Positions 11,851-23,202 of a DNA stretch of 64,000 nt are shown in pieces. The stretch is taken from assembly GCA_023512835.1 (NCBI GenBank), contig CM042087.1:56430397-56494396 (forward strand), in the 5' to 3' direction. The notes beneath the pieces were generated by a model. The model saw only the letters and a program-made list of their open reading frames with translations. It ran no database searches and had not been told where the DNA came from. The stretch comes from Taxillus chinensis (Eukaryota; Streptophyta; Magnoliopsida; Santalales; Loranthaceae). Positions within the stretch are counted from its first letter, which is position 1. Each line of letters begins with the position of its first letter. The position numbers were made by a program, and so were the translations under genes.

Positions 11851-13068
11851 AAATAAAACATTAATTATTTAACAAAAAATACTAGTTTCATAATTTAATT
11901 ACCTTTAATTTCTACCCATAAGCAATTTTGAGCACACATTAATGCTTCCACGGTTTTTGCATGAAGTCTACTTCGATGTGGACTTAACAACCTTCCACCT
12001 ATACTAAATGTCGACTCCGAAGCAAATGTTGAAATTGGAATAGCTATGATATCCCTTGCAATTTGTTCCAAAGTAGGATACGTAGGCCCATTAGCTTTCC
12101 ACCAATTCAGAATATCAAAATCTAAAATTTGTAGCATAATATCAACCTCAAGGTAATCGTCCAACTTCAATTTTGTATTCCCACCTTTCTTTTTATAACT
12201 AACGAAATTATCAAAATTAATAAGGGAGTCATCAATTGCCATCACATCCTCACTTGTAGAGTTGCCATGACTCGCTTCCTTACCAAATCGCCCAGAATTA
12301 TAGTCATGAAGCATTTCATAGCAAATATCTTTAATCCTTTGAATTTCATCTCTAGCTTGATTGCCATAAATAATAAGAAAATAATATTCCAACAATGCAA
12401 TCTTATATCTTGGGTCTAAAATGGCTATTACGGCCACATAATCCTATGAATAAAATTCCAATAGCTATCAAACTTCTCCAACATTCTAAATGTCATGCCT
12501 CTAATCATATCATTTATGCTTGTGAACCATGAATTCAATGCTATTTTTATCTCACAAACCTTAGGAAAGAAAAGATTAGCAGTGGGATATGAAGTACCTA
12601 AAAATACCTCTGTCACCTTATAAAACACCAACAATCTCTTACATATATCACTTGCTATCTCCCAATCCTCTTCACTTGGCATGCAATTATAAGCTGACTC
12701 CCTTTGTTTCAAATGAAACAAGATATCCTGATATTCAATAGCAACAGAAAACATAAGATATGTTGAGTTCCAACGAGTCTTATAATTAAAGACTATTTCT
12801 CTTTTTGTACATTCAATATGCAATTGTTGTCTGGTTTGTTCGAACTTTTGCCTTCTCTTTGTTGAAGTCGTCCAAAACACCACACTATCACGAACTTTCT
12901 CAATGCATGGTCCAATGACACTCAATCCATCATGTACAATCAATTTAAGAACATGTGCAGCACAATGCATATGTACCGTAGACCACGCATAATAAGTCAA
13001 CTACGATGAAGCCTGTCTAAGATAATATTTATAACTGCATCATTGGTACTATAATTGTCTATGGTTAC

Positions 13069-14857
13069 TGATCGGAAGAATTTATACCCCTTTTTAGGGC
13101 CATTTTGGGTACATTTTCAAACTCTTTTGATTCATTTATTGCCCATTTGTGCTACATTATCACGTTTCCATGGCCTAACCCGGAAAAGAGGATTTCTTGT
13201 AGTTTTTGTGGTATTTTTGCTATATTTTGACAGGAATCCAAAAATTAAGGAAGAATTCACCAAATTCACAGAAGGAATAAAGAATCCCAAGGACCTAAAG
13301 ATCACAACGACCAAATTTCATGTTGGTTGGGTGAAGGTCGGGTGAAGGACCTTCACCCGACCAGGTCGGGTGAATGTCATTTTTTAGGGATAGCTTTCTG
13401 GAACCCAAAAGAATATTATTGCTATCTGGTCGGGTGAAATCCGAGGTCATTTGGAGGTGGTCGGGTGAAGCTGATTTTGCATAGGAAGACTCTCCAAGCA
13501 TCATGGAACATAACTCTCTTCTGGTCGGGTGAAGTTTGAAGACCCTACATGGTGGTCGGGTGAAGATTTCTTCACCTGGCCAAGCTCAGATTTTGGTGAT
13601 TAACCCCTTATTTTTGCAGCATACTTATTCCCTTCTGGACCAAAGTCATTTGATTAAAAGATGAGCACCAAACACTCCAGTCAAAGTCGAATTAATTGAA
13701 GAAATTCAAATTCAAATGGGTGTTTTGTATGTGGATTGAGGTCTTTATGGGGTTTAAGAGAGGGATTTATTTCATTTTCAAATTCAAAAATAAGGGGAGT
13801 TACAAAAGAATTAAGAGGGGCTAATTATTTGGAGGAATTATGAGGAATAATAGGATATTCAAATTTAAAATATTCAAATTCAGCCTAAGAGGCTATAAAA
13901 GGGGAGCTATCATTTGTAAGCCATCAAGTCATCAGACAATTCTCTTCTATTCTGCAAATCCATTCCTCACCTAGAGTAGAGAAAGGGAGAGAGAAGAAGG
14001 TTTGGGGTATCTCTTGGAGTTTGAAGACAATTTGCTGGGAAAAGAAGATCAACCTTGGAATTCTTGGTCTAAATAGGCAAGCTATCTTTTTGGTTTTTCT
14101 ATTCCATGTTTTGTAATTTTGTTGTTTTCAATTTGACTATGGAAGCTTAAAAACCCTTGATTGGGGTTAGGACGGAGTTTGATGTAATAAATTAATTTGT
14201 AATGTTTTAGTTTAATCTTTTTCACCATGTGAATGTTTATTGACTATTTTGGGTTAAAATATAAAATGGACTTGATCACTTTATTTTATCATATTAGGTA
14301 TTTATGTGAAGGATTGAAAAATGAAGCATAATTACTAGAAATTACAAGATAATTAAACTAGGGGTTGCATAATTTGCGAAAGCCAGTGTAAAACCTAGGA
14401 TACCATGTTAAGAGTGGGTGTGGTGCTAGCTCTAGACTAAACAATCCAAATCTTAAAGGGTCACCTGTCCCCCATGCTAGGGTGTACACACGAATTATGG
14501 CACTTGAAAAAGGCTAATTCATGCATTAGAGGTTGAGTATTAAATATTGTCACAAGGAAAGAATTAGATTGAACTAAGGCATATTCTTTGGAACAATACA
14601 TCAAATGAAATCTTAACTCTAATCACCTTTATCAATTGAACTTATCTCTACTCGAACAAGCTCATTTCCATTTCTCACAACCATTCAATCAACCTGTTTT
14701 AAATTCAGTTCTGTTTTTATATATTTTCAACCAAAAATCTCTTTATAAGCTAGTTAAAATTTCCAAATTCTACATACTTCCCTTGGGTACGATAATCTGG
14801 ACTTAAAAATCCACTTTATTACTTATTACGATTTGTACAATTGCAAATTGCCAATTA
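13069..14857 (+). mobile_element. Solo LTR inside the hAT transposase (TSD GTTAC)
   Basis: This 1789-bp insertion is flanked by GTTAC (13064-13068) and GTTAC (14858-14862). Deleting it plus one duplicate restores the transposase reading frame through the junction, so the boundaries are exact. It begins TGATCGG and ends CCAATTA. It carries a promoter-like TATAAAAGGGG at about 13895 and no coding genes, as expected for a gypsy-type solo LTR. Its first 550 bp hold at least six copies of GGTCGGGTGAA. Confidence 0.88.
13336..13362. repeat. Perfect 13-bp-arm palindrome in the solo LTR U3
   Basis: Left arm GGTCGGGTGAAGG, one central A, then its exact reverse complement CCTTCACCCGACC. The arm's core recurs as direct copies at about 13364, 13428, 13459, 13522 and 13554. 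All of these lie upstream of the LTR's TATA box. Confidence 0.9.
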
Positions 14858-15793
14858 GTTACAGTGCACAACTTTTTATCAATGTTCTACTCTAACATAA
14901 CATCTAAAAGAACTTCAGAAAGAACTTCTTTTGTATGTGGAGATGGCACATAAAAAAATTAAATAAGAACAGTTAATATGACAACAAGCTAAGAAAATGA
15001 TAAAAAAATATTAAAATAAGAAAAATAAGCAAATACTTTTTAATATAAAATTACCTCATAACTCAGTTTTGTTTTCTCCACATATCGTCAATAAAATGTG
15101 CGGTTACAACCATAAACCCTCGCTTTCTATTGTTTGAAGTCCACATATCATTTGTAATTAAAATTATGCTTCAATTTTTATATATTTGTTGCATCGATTT
15201 GTCCCTTTCAATGTCATAATTGCTAAAAATATTCCTTTTTATAGTGTTTCTTGAAATCATCTTAAACATTGGTTGAGGAGAAGTTGAATAACTTTTAAAA
15301 CTAGTATGTTCAACTATTGAAAAGGGATACTCATGCAAGATAATCATTTTTGCAAGTTCCTTTCTAGATATATCTTGATCAAAATGATAAGGACTCAAAC
15401 TAGTTGTTTCTTTTTTTATTTTATTCTTGCACCAAGATTTGTTGCCTAATGTCCGGCATTGTCCTCTTAGAACATCTTTTGTAGTGATTATGCAAATGTC
15501 TAGTCCCATTTTTACTTTCACCACCAAGTTCCCTTGAAGAATGATTGCAAAATGCCTTGAATATACCACAAACTTTTCTTTTCTTAAAATGAGTCCACAA
15601 ACTTGATTTCGACTTGCCCAAGACATCATCCTCTTCATTTTCAGTTTTAACATTTATTTCAACATTTTATTGCTGGTGAACTTGTACATGGAGTTCCATT
15701 ATCCCCATATACCATCAAAGGAGATTCATTACTCTCAATAGGTGTAGAAGAAGAAAAAGGATTTAAGCTACCAATAATTTCATTTGTAGACAT

Positions 15794-16210
15794 TTGTTAT
15801 CCCTTAAAAAATTAAGTTGATGTCAACTACAAAATAAATATTAGAATATAGCTTTGATCATACATGAATTGAAGTATCAAAAAAACAATTTCATGGTGCA
15901 TTATGTATATATTGAAAAATAATTAACAACAAACACCTATCACAGCAAGTTAATGATGAACGTTTACAATTAAAAAGTTAATAATTGAAGTTAACATAAA
16001 CATATGAAAAAAATAACAACAAACCAAGAAACCTAACAAACAAACAACTGGCCACCAAGGCAACACACCAATGATAATTAAAATTCCAGAAACATTGAAC
16101 CCAAGGCATAACATTGATCTAAAAATTTTGGAACATGAGATAATCAGTAAGTTAATCTAATTTCAAGCATAATGCATTCTTTAATCACAACAAGTTAATG
16201 AAGTAGCAGA
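15794..16210. other. hAT 5' non-coding region
   Basis: AT-rich DNA upstream of the transposase start on the minus strand. No ORF or repeat was recognised. Confidence 0.4.
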
Positions 16211-18068
16211 GTCACGCCCCTGAATTCCAAGAAAACCCGGAACCAGGAACATGACTTCCCCTTGCCCGCACCCGAAAGGTCAAGGGGTTAGTGACTAGCA
16301 CCAAGAGAGACTACACCGCGGGTGCTATCTCAAATATGTAACCCTATACAGTCATACATCAAGGGTAATCCTGTACTTTCTCATACATCATCATGCATAT
16401 GATAAGTCAAACAGTCATACAGACATTACATCACAAACAGTATGCAAATATAACTGTCCACGGACCCATGTCCGGGATACAACACATAATAAAATACAGA
16501 ATACAGTACTGTATCATACATCAGAGTAGTGGGCACGTCCTCCTGGAAGAAAGTCCTCCACTAGTCTCGGGTCACACCTGAAAAGGGGTAAACAACAAGT
16601 AGGGGTGAGTGACAAGCTCAGTAGATGACCCCAAAACTCCACATCATGCAACACATATAAGTCTATACTATATGCTCAGTGTACTCGTGCACCGTGTAGT
16701 GTGCACAATCATCAGGACAGCCTGCAAACAAACATCAGGACTCAGCCTGCCCACACAGGACAATTTGTCCACGATCCTCCATGGGATCCCAGCTCAGGGC
16801 ACTCAGCCCTAGCTCCACGAGCTCAATGGCTCAACTCAGGCCTTAGCCTGTCCACAGCGCAATATGCCCAGACCACATTCGCCACACAGGCCTGCCATCG
16901 GTGCATATGCCTGCCACATCAACCACATAGCACCATCGGTACATCACGGTGAGAACCCAAACAAGTCACGGAGTCCATGCCCCAATACCTCACACTAACA
17001 TACTAACATTAGTATGGCATGTCGTTCTCAACATTTCCTTTAGAATTGTAGCCAGTCTTCACAAGTAAATCCTCAATCCTTGATTTATTAAGGAAGTACC
17101 CATAGCAGCTATTTTCTTGAAATCAAAAGTCCCGGCATTGGGTTCCCATAACATAAATAAGATAATCTGATTTTTTTTGGGATTTTTCTGAGATGTCTAA
17201 CCCCACTTTCCAAAAAGTCACCATTACAAACTTTTGGGTTTTTCTGAGATTTTACACTAAATCCCAATTTTCACATTTTGAAGGAGTGGGAATTAATTTT
17301 TATAGTATTTTTCTTTGAATCCAAATGGGGGGTATTTCGTTATTTACATTGTAACTTAAGTATAATACTTAAGTGTGGGGTATGGGTTATAATGTAAATA
17401 GGTCCAGTCCAGTGCTGTCCAGTGTCCAGTTAAACTGCAGGAGCTGCGACTCGTAGCTCAGAACCTGCGACTCGTAGCTGCGGAACTACGACTCGTAGCT
17501 GCGGAGTGCGGAACTGCAGCGCGCCTCAAAGACTCGAAGCAAGGCTACGACCTTCGACCTATGAGGCAATGAACTTCGACCCTTCAACTACGAACTACGA
17601 ACTACGACCCTTTGACCCAGAACTTCGGGTCTTCATCATTTCGACCCAGGAACACGCCTAGGGTACTGTCCATCGTCGTGTTCGCCTGTTCTTCGTCTGA
17701 AACGCGCCCAGAAACTCCCAGACACTCACTAACACCCCTGTTTCGCAACAAACTACGATATCTACCTCAAAACGCATCCAGAACGCCTCTAAATCGCGTA
17801 GAAACAACAGAAAGACGTATAAAATTTCAGATTTCCAGAAATCTAAATCTAAACTCATATTTTCATGGTTGACTTATAAACCCTCATGAAAAACACAGTT
17901 AATCAACCCCGAAATCACAGAAACATATATCCACAATGATATAAAACAGTTCTTAACCACAGATCTTATGTTAAACCATTAGATCTAACCCAAAATTGGA
18001 TTTCCCCAAATTTTAGGGTTCATGCTCAATTTCATAAATCATGATAAATTCGTGCAGATCCAAAACAA
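16211..18068 (-). mobile_element. Family A LTR fragment inside the hAT
   Basis: It matches the family A LTR at 903-2650 in the same orientation, starting GTCACGCCCCTG and stopping near CAGATCCAAAACA. The last 450 bp or so (the 5' end of the LTR on its own strand) are missing and no target duplication is visible, so it was truncated by deletion or arrived by another route. ORFs within it are LTR shadows. Confidence 0.75.
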
Positions 18069-19278
18069 GAGAGATAGTGGTTCTACAGATCTCAGGGTTG
18101 GTGTTACAGGAATGATCTACGATGATGGTGACAGGTCTTTTGCTCTGATTTTAGATGGCGACAGGGGGTAAGGCCTCTGGTTTTAGATGGCAATAGGGCT
18201 CTTGCAGTCTTGCTACCTATAGGGATCGATCGAATGTGACAGACTACATAGGAGAAGGGAACAAGAGGAAGGGGATGGAGTCAAGTCGCTGGAGTCTGGA
18301 CGACCACTATAGTTCGACCGAAGTGGAGGAGACAAGTTCTAAATTTGCGAAGGTGGTATAAGGAACAAATACAAAAATAATAATGATTAATCGGCTTTAT
18401 ATACGGAAACCCTAAACTTATATCGGGGCGGGTCAGGGCAGGTCGAGTTATATCCAGTCCTGACCCTAATTCCTATCGGGCCAGGTAAAACTAGGTCGGG
18501 GCGGGTCGGGCTACAATTGTCATCTCTAGATATGATTGCATGATGTCATGAATAATGATGCTATGATATGCTTATGATGCCCTATTTTAATGTAGGTGTT
18601 GTACGTGATGCCATAATTTGTTGTGATATGCATGTGATACCATGACTTGTTAGGATACATGAGATGATTTGTTATGATTGGTGCATGATATGCCTTGTGG
18701 TATATAAGGCATGTGAGGCTAGCTATGATACAAGCCTTTGAGGCTAAGACTAAGGTAATGGAGCATGAGAAGCATGATCTATGTTAGGGCATGAGAGGCT
18801 AAAGTAGATGATAAATGATTATAACTAATACTGTGATTATATGGGTTAGTTGTGACTACACGAGCACATGCCTACACTGGAATGGGTTGGGGAGACATGA
18901 TCCCTACTAAGCTGTGGTTACTTAAACCTCCTTTTGTGTATTTGTCTTGTTTGTTTCAGGTGTCTACAGGAGCTAGGAGATTCACCCGAGGTGGAAACTA
19001 GTTGTATTTATTTTTCTTGTATGTGATTGTGTGGACTGTAGTTGTAATAACATGATGTAACCTCGTGGGGAAAATGATGTATATAATAAGTTGGATTGAA
19101 AAGAGATTTCTAGGCTATATGTGTTTGGATGTATGTTTGGTATGATGATGTGGTAAGGATGGCACCCATGCTAAGGATCCTTTCTCGGTATTTTCACAAA
19201 CCTTTTGCCCCTTTGGGTGTGGGCATATGGAATCACTAACCGATTTCTGCGAGTCAAAATTCGAGGTGAGACCATTGC

Positions 19279-22200
19279 CTTCTAGTGTTCCTTACCAGGA
19301 TTCACCATGTATCTACTCATTATACTCACAACATAAGCTAAAACAGGTCCTATACAAACGATAACATATATGAGAGATCCCACTGCACTAGAATATAAAC
19401 TCGAGACATATAATCAATCTCATAAGATGTTTTTGGAGACAAAGTATATGAAAGTTTAAAATGAGCTGCTAATGGAGTGCTAACAGGTTTAGCATTTTGC
19501 ATATTAAACCTATGCAAAATTTTCTCAGTGTACCCTTTCTGAGTTAGACACAATTTATCTGCTTTCATATCTTTGATAATCTACATGTCAAGTATCTTCT
19601 TTAAAGCTCCCAAATCTTTTATCTCAAATTCTTCATTGAGTTGAACATTAAATTTTTTGATCTCTTCTTTATCCTTGGCTGCTATCAACATATCATTAGC
19701 ATTTAGAAGTATATATACAAAAGAGTCACCACTCCTTTTAAAATAAACACAACTATGAAAACTACTTCTATTAAAATCATGAGATATCATAAAATAGTCA
19801 AACCTCTTATATCATTGCTTGGGTGACTGTTTCAAATCATAGAGAGACTTCTTCATTAAACAAACACAATCATTTTTTAGATGCTATAAAACCTTCAGGT
19901 TGTTCCATATAGATATCTTCTTCAAGTTCTCAATGTAAAAAGTTATTTTCACATCTAACTGTTCTAACTAAAGATCATGTTGAGCAATAATTCCAAACAA
20001 AGCTCTAATTGAACTATGCTTAATAACTAGAGAAAATACATCAGTATAATCCACACTTGGAACTTGACTGTAACCCTTTGTAACGAGTTTTGCTTTATAC
20101 CTAGAATCCTCAACTCTGGGAATTCGCTCTTTCTTGAAAAACACCTACTTGCAATGAATAACTTTTTTTTTATCCTTAGGCAACTTCACAAGCTTACATG
20201 TTTTGTTCTTGTGAAGTGACTTTATCTTCTCTTGCATAGCTATCATCCACTTATCTGAATGATTATAAGTGACTGCATTAAAATAAGTAGATGGCTCCTG
20301 ATTTCCATTAATATTTTCAACTACATTTAAGGCATGTGCCAACCAAATCTAGTTTATTATCGTATCTTTGTGGAGGCTTAATTTCTCGCCTTAGTCTATT
20401 CATGACAATAAAATATTGAGGAGTTGGGTGTAATAGATGAAGAAACAACCCTCTTTTTAGTTGTTGGGCTAGACAGAGATGGATTAGATGAAGATGATAG
20501 ACTAAATTAAGAAGTTAATAAAGGATATTCTGAATTAATATCAAACTTCACCTATCTTGTAGTACTCTAGTGATCTGTTCTAGAAGAATCATAAGACGAT
20601 AAATCATGTAATATATCAGTTTTATCAAAGACAACATTCCTTCCAATAACGACCTTCTTGGCCTTTAGACACCATAATTTATATCCTTTAACACCAGCTT
20701 TATACCCTAAATAAATGCATTTAACAAAGCAAAGCCTTAATTCATCATTATCAACATGAGCATATATAGAACAACTAAATATTTTTAAATCTGAATAATC
20801 AGTAGGAGTACTAGCCATACCTCATATGGTGTTTTTTCTCAATAACGGTAGAAATAGAGCGGTTAATGAGAAAACAAGTTGCAGTACTCGCTTCAGCCCA
20901 AAATGACTGTGGTAACTTTGTATGGGATAGCATGCACTGAACTCTTTCCATAATAGTTCTATTCATATGCTTTGCAACTCCATTTTGCTGCGGAGTATGA
21001 GGAACTGTTAAATGGCGCATAATTCCTTCTAACTTACAAAAACTATTAAAATCATTGGAACAGAATTCTGAACTATTGTCGTGTGAAGCCTTTTCACCTG
21101 TTTCCTTGTTTGCTTTTCAATCATAATTTTTCAATTTTTAAAAGTAGAAAATGTATTATTATTCTACTTTAAGAACAATGAACAGAGCATCTTATAAAAA
21201 TCATCAATAATAGTCAGCATATAGATGACACTACCTTTAGAAACCACTCTTGCTAGCCCCAAAAGATCAGAATGAATATAATCTAGAGTTCCCTTGGTTT
21301 TGTGAGTACCTTCGATAAACTGGACTCTTTTTTGTTTACTATAGATACAATGTTCATAAAACTAAAGATTACTGATGATTTGCCCTGTAATAAGTCTTCT
21401 TGTACTCAACTCAGCCATTCTATGCTCACTCATATGCCCTAGACACATATGCCATAATTTAGAAATATTAGAATTATATATGAAAGAAGAGGTTGTAATA
21501 GCAGCAGCTTCTGAAACTATAAAACCCTGTAAAACATATAATTGTCCAGCTCTCTTGTGACTTTTTGTCACCACAAGAGAACCCTTGCTGATCTTAATCA
21601 TTCTAACTTCACTGATAAACTTGTATCCTTTAAAATCAAGAGTACTCAATGAAATCAAATTTCTCTTCAATTTTAGAATATATCTCAGATCTCCAAGTGT
21701 TCTGACCACTCTATCATGTATTTTAATCCTGACTATACCAATATTGATAACTTTACAAGAGGCATTATCCCCCATAACAACAGTAACTGGGGACACAGTT
21801 TCATATGTTAAAAATCAGTTCCGATTAGGACACATATGAAATGTGCAACCAAAATCAAGGATCCACTCGTATGTTTTGTGGTTAGAATCAGAAACCACAA
21901 GGATCTCTCCATCATTATAAGTCCCACCATATCAGCCTCACCAAATTTCTCTAGTTGTTTTCCAACTTTTTTATTCTTATTTCATAACTTGTAACACTCA
22001 GAAATAATATGACCTTTCTTCTTGCAATACCTACAAAATTTATTATCTTTATTTGCAGATGTCGATCTTCTCTTTATATTACCACCAAAATTAAGATTGT
22101 GTTCTCGTGACCTACCATGAATAATGAGACCTTCTACTTGTGACTCAGAGCTAGAACCACCAACAATCTGTTTCATCTTCTCATGCAAAAATAAAACCTC

Positions 22201-22815
22201 ATTGACCTCATCAATCATAAGTGTGTCACGACTATACAGAATAGTATCTCTAAAAGTTATATATGAAGACGATAATGAACATAACAATATTAACGTCAAA
22301 TCATTTTCATCATATTTAACATCCATCGATTCTAAATTATAAATATTTTTTTAAAATACGACTAAATGATCTTCAAGATATGTACCTTTTGTTAAACGAT
22401 GAGAATATAATCGTAGCTTCAAGTGTAACTTACTAGTCAAACTCTTCGTCATACAAAGCTGCTCTAACTTCAACCATAAGGCAACGATAGTTTCCTCACA
22501 CAATACATCTTATAAAATTTGGTTAGATAAATGTATATGTACTTGGAATAAAGCCTTACGATCTTTATGTTCTTTCTCTTCGATCGACCATGAAGAGGGC
22601 ATCTTATCGAACCCTAAAAGCACATCATTAAGATCCATTTGCGCAAGAACAACCTGCATCTTAACCTGTCATAGATAAAACCTAGTGTTGCGATCTAACA
22701 ATGAAATATCATACTTCATTGTTATCATAATCAAGAAATTCATGAAAGAAAACAAGAAAACCAAGAACCATGGAGCGGTGAATATAGAGAACCAAAAAGC
22801 CCTAGAGCTCTAATA
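19279..22815 (-). pseudogene. Ty1/Copia gag-pol polyprotein, degenerate
   Basis: Order on the minus strand, from 22815 down: a gag region, the CCHC zinc knuckle CRYCKKKGHIISEC (about 22030-21990), protease/pre-integrase sequence, a GAG-pre-integrase segment with LWHMCLGHMSEHRM (about 21440), the integrase core with PHTPQQNGVAKHMNRTIMER (about 20990), reverse transcriptase with a VYILLNANDMLIAA segment (normally YVDDM; about 19700), and the start of RNase H ending near NPGKEH at 19290. Stops and shifts break it into at least seven frames. A primer-binding site TGGTATTAGAGC (minus strand) lies at about 22806-22817. RNase H continues at 9575 across the nested insertion. It is not mobile by itself. 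Confidence 0.88.
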
Positions 22816-23202
22816 CCATTTTATTATAAATCAAATGAAAGATAATAGCAAAATCAAGTAGAAACAGATCTCGAAAGGAATCAAAGAAGAGAATGAACAC
22901 CAAACTTTATGTGGAAGGTCCAAAATGAAAAAAACTACGGGCAGAGAGAGAAGAAATTTTACTATTTTGTAGGAATACAAAGGATAGATATACGGCGTAT
23001 AAATATCTTAGCCTAACAGTAGCTCTAGGGCCATTCAAATAGGTATTACAAATAGTTCCAAATACCACTTTTACTCCATTAAATAATACATAAAGTAATG
23101 GGTATAAAGAAAAAAAGGAAACAAAGGAATTTTGGGCATAAATATACAATTAATGACCTGCTTGCACAAGGCATGGTGTGTTTCTGGGAAACAATGGTGT
23201 CC
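22816..23202 (-). mobile_element. Copia 5' LTR, interrupted by a solo LTR
   Basis: It lies directly 5' of the primer-binding site on the minus strand and resembles the AT-rich block at 8800-8950. A solo LTR inserted at 23203, so the LTR's outer part should resume at 24850; where it ends there is unclear. Confidence 0.55.

Larger units (their letters stand above)
11895..15793 (-). pseudogene. hAT transposase (BED zinc finger, RICESLEEPER-like), broken
   Basis: On the minus strand it probably starts MSTNEIIGSL at 15793. A decayed BED zinc finger follows at about 15630-15480 (WTHF, Cys, Cys, GTRHLHNH, C), then the RNase-H-like core with ITNDMWTS and a GFMVVTAHF stretch (15160-15080). The core is interrupted at 14857/13069 by a solo LTR; removing it rejoins ID..VTIDNYSTND in frame. 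Next come a HCAAHVLKL-type helix, KTRWNSTYLM, ILDPRYK, and the C-terminal dimerisation motif with FASESTFSIGGR, LSPHRSRL and ALMCAQNCLW, ending at 11895. Defects include a stop after DRLHRS, one-base shifts near 12430 and 15665, and an in-frame stop before the LTR. It cannot encode an active transposase. Confidence 0.88.
10676..18528. mobile_element. hAT-superfamily DNA transposon with nested insertions
   Basis: Left end TAGGGATGACAA and right end (reverse complement) TAGAGATGACAA form imperfect inverted termini. Outside them GATATGAA (10668-10675) and GATATGAT (18529-18536) form an 8-bp target duplication with one mismatch, the hAT hallmark. Subterminal regions on both sides are rich in GGGGCGGG-like motifs (10700-10870 and 18420-18515), typical transposase-binding repeats. 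Inside lies a minus-strand BED-finger/hAT transposase pseudogene (11895-15793). The 7.85 kb length is inflated by a solo LTR (13069-14857) and an LTR fragment (16211-18068). Confidence 0.88.
9576..19278 (+). mobile_element. LTR-like element splitting the Copia, itself split by a hAT
   Basis: Outer parts are about 9576-10675 and 18529-19278; the hAT at 10676-18528 lies between them. It starts TGTCATAATGAC exactly where Copia coding breaks off and ends where Copia coding resumes. A promoter-like TATAAAAGGGG near 9770 fits a plus-strand LTR. It has no coding capacity and looks like a solo LTR. I could not find a convincing target duplication (TAAAT on the left, ACCAT on the right), so both ends are approximate within about 10 bp. 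Confidence 0.55.
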
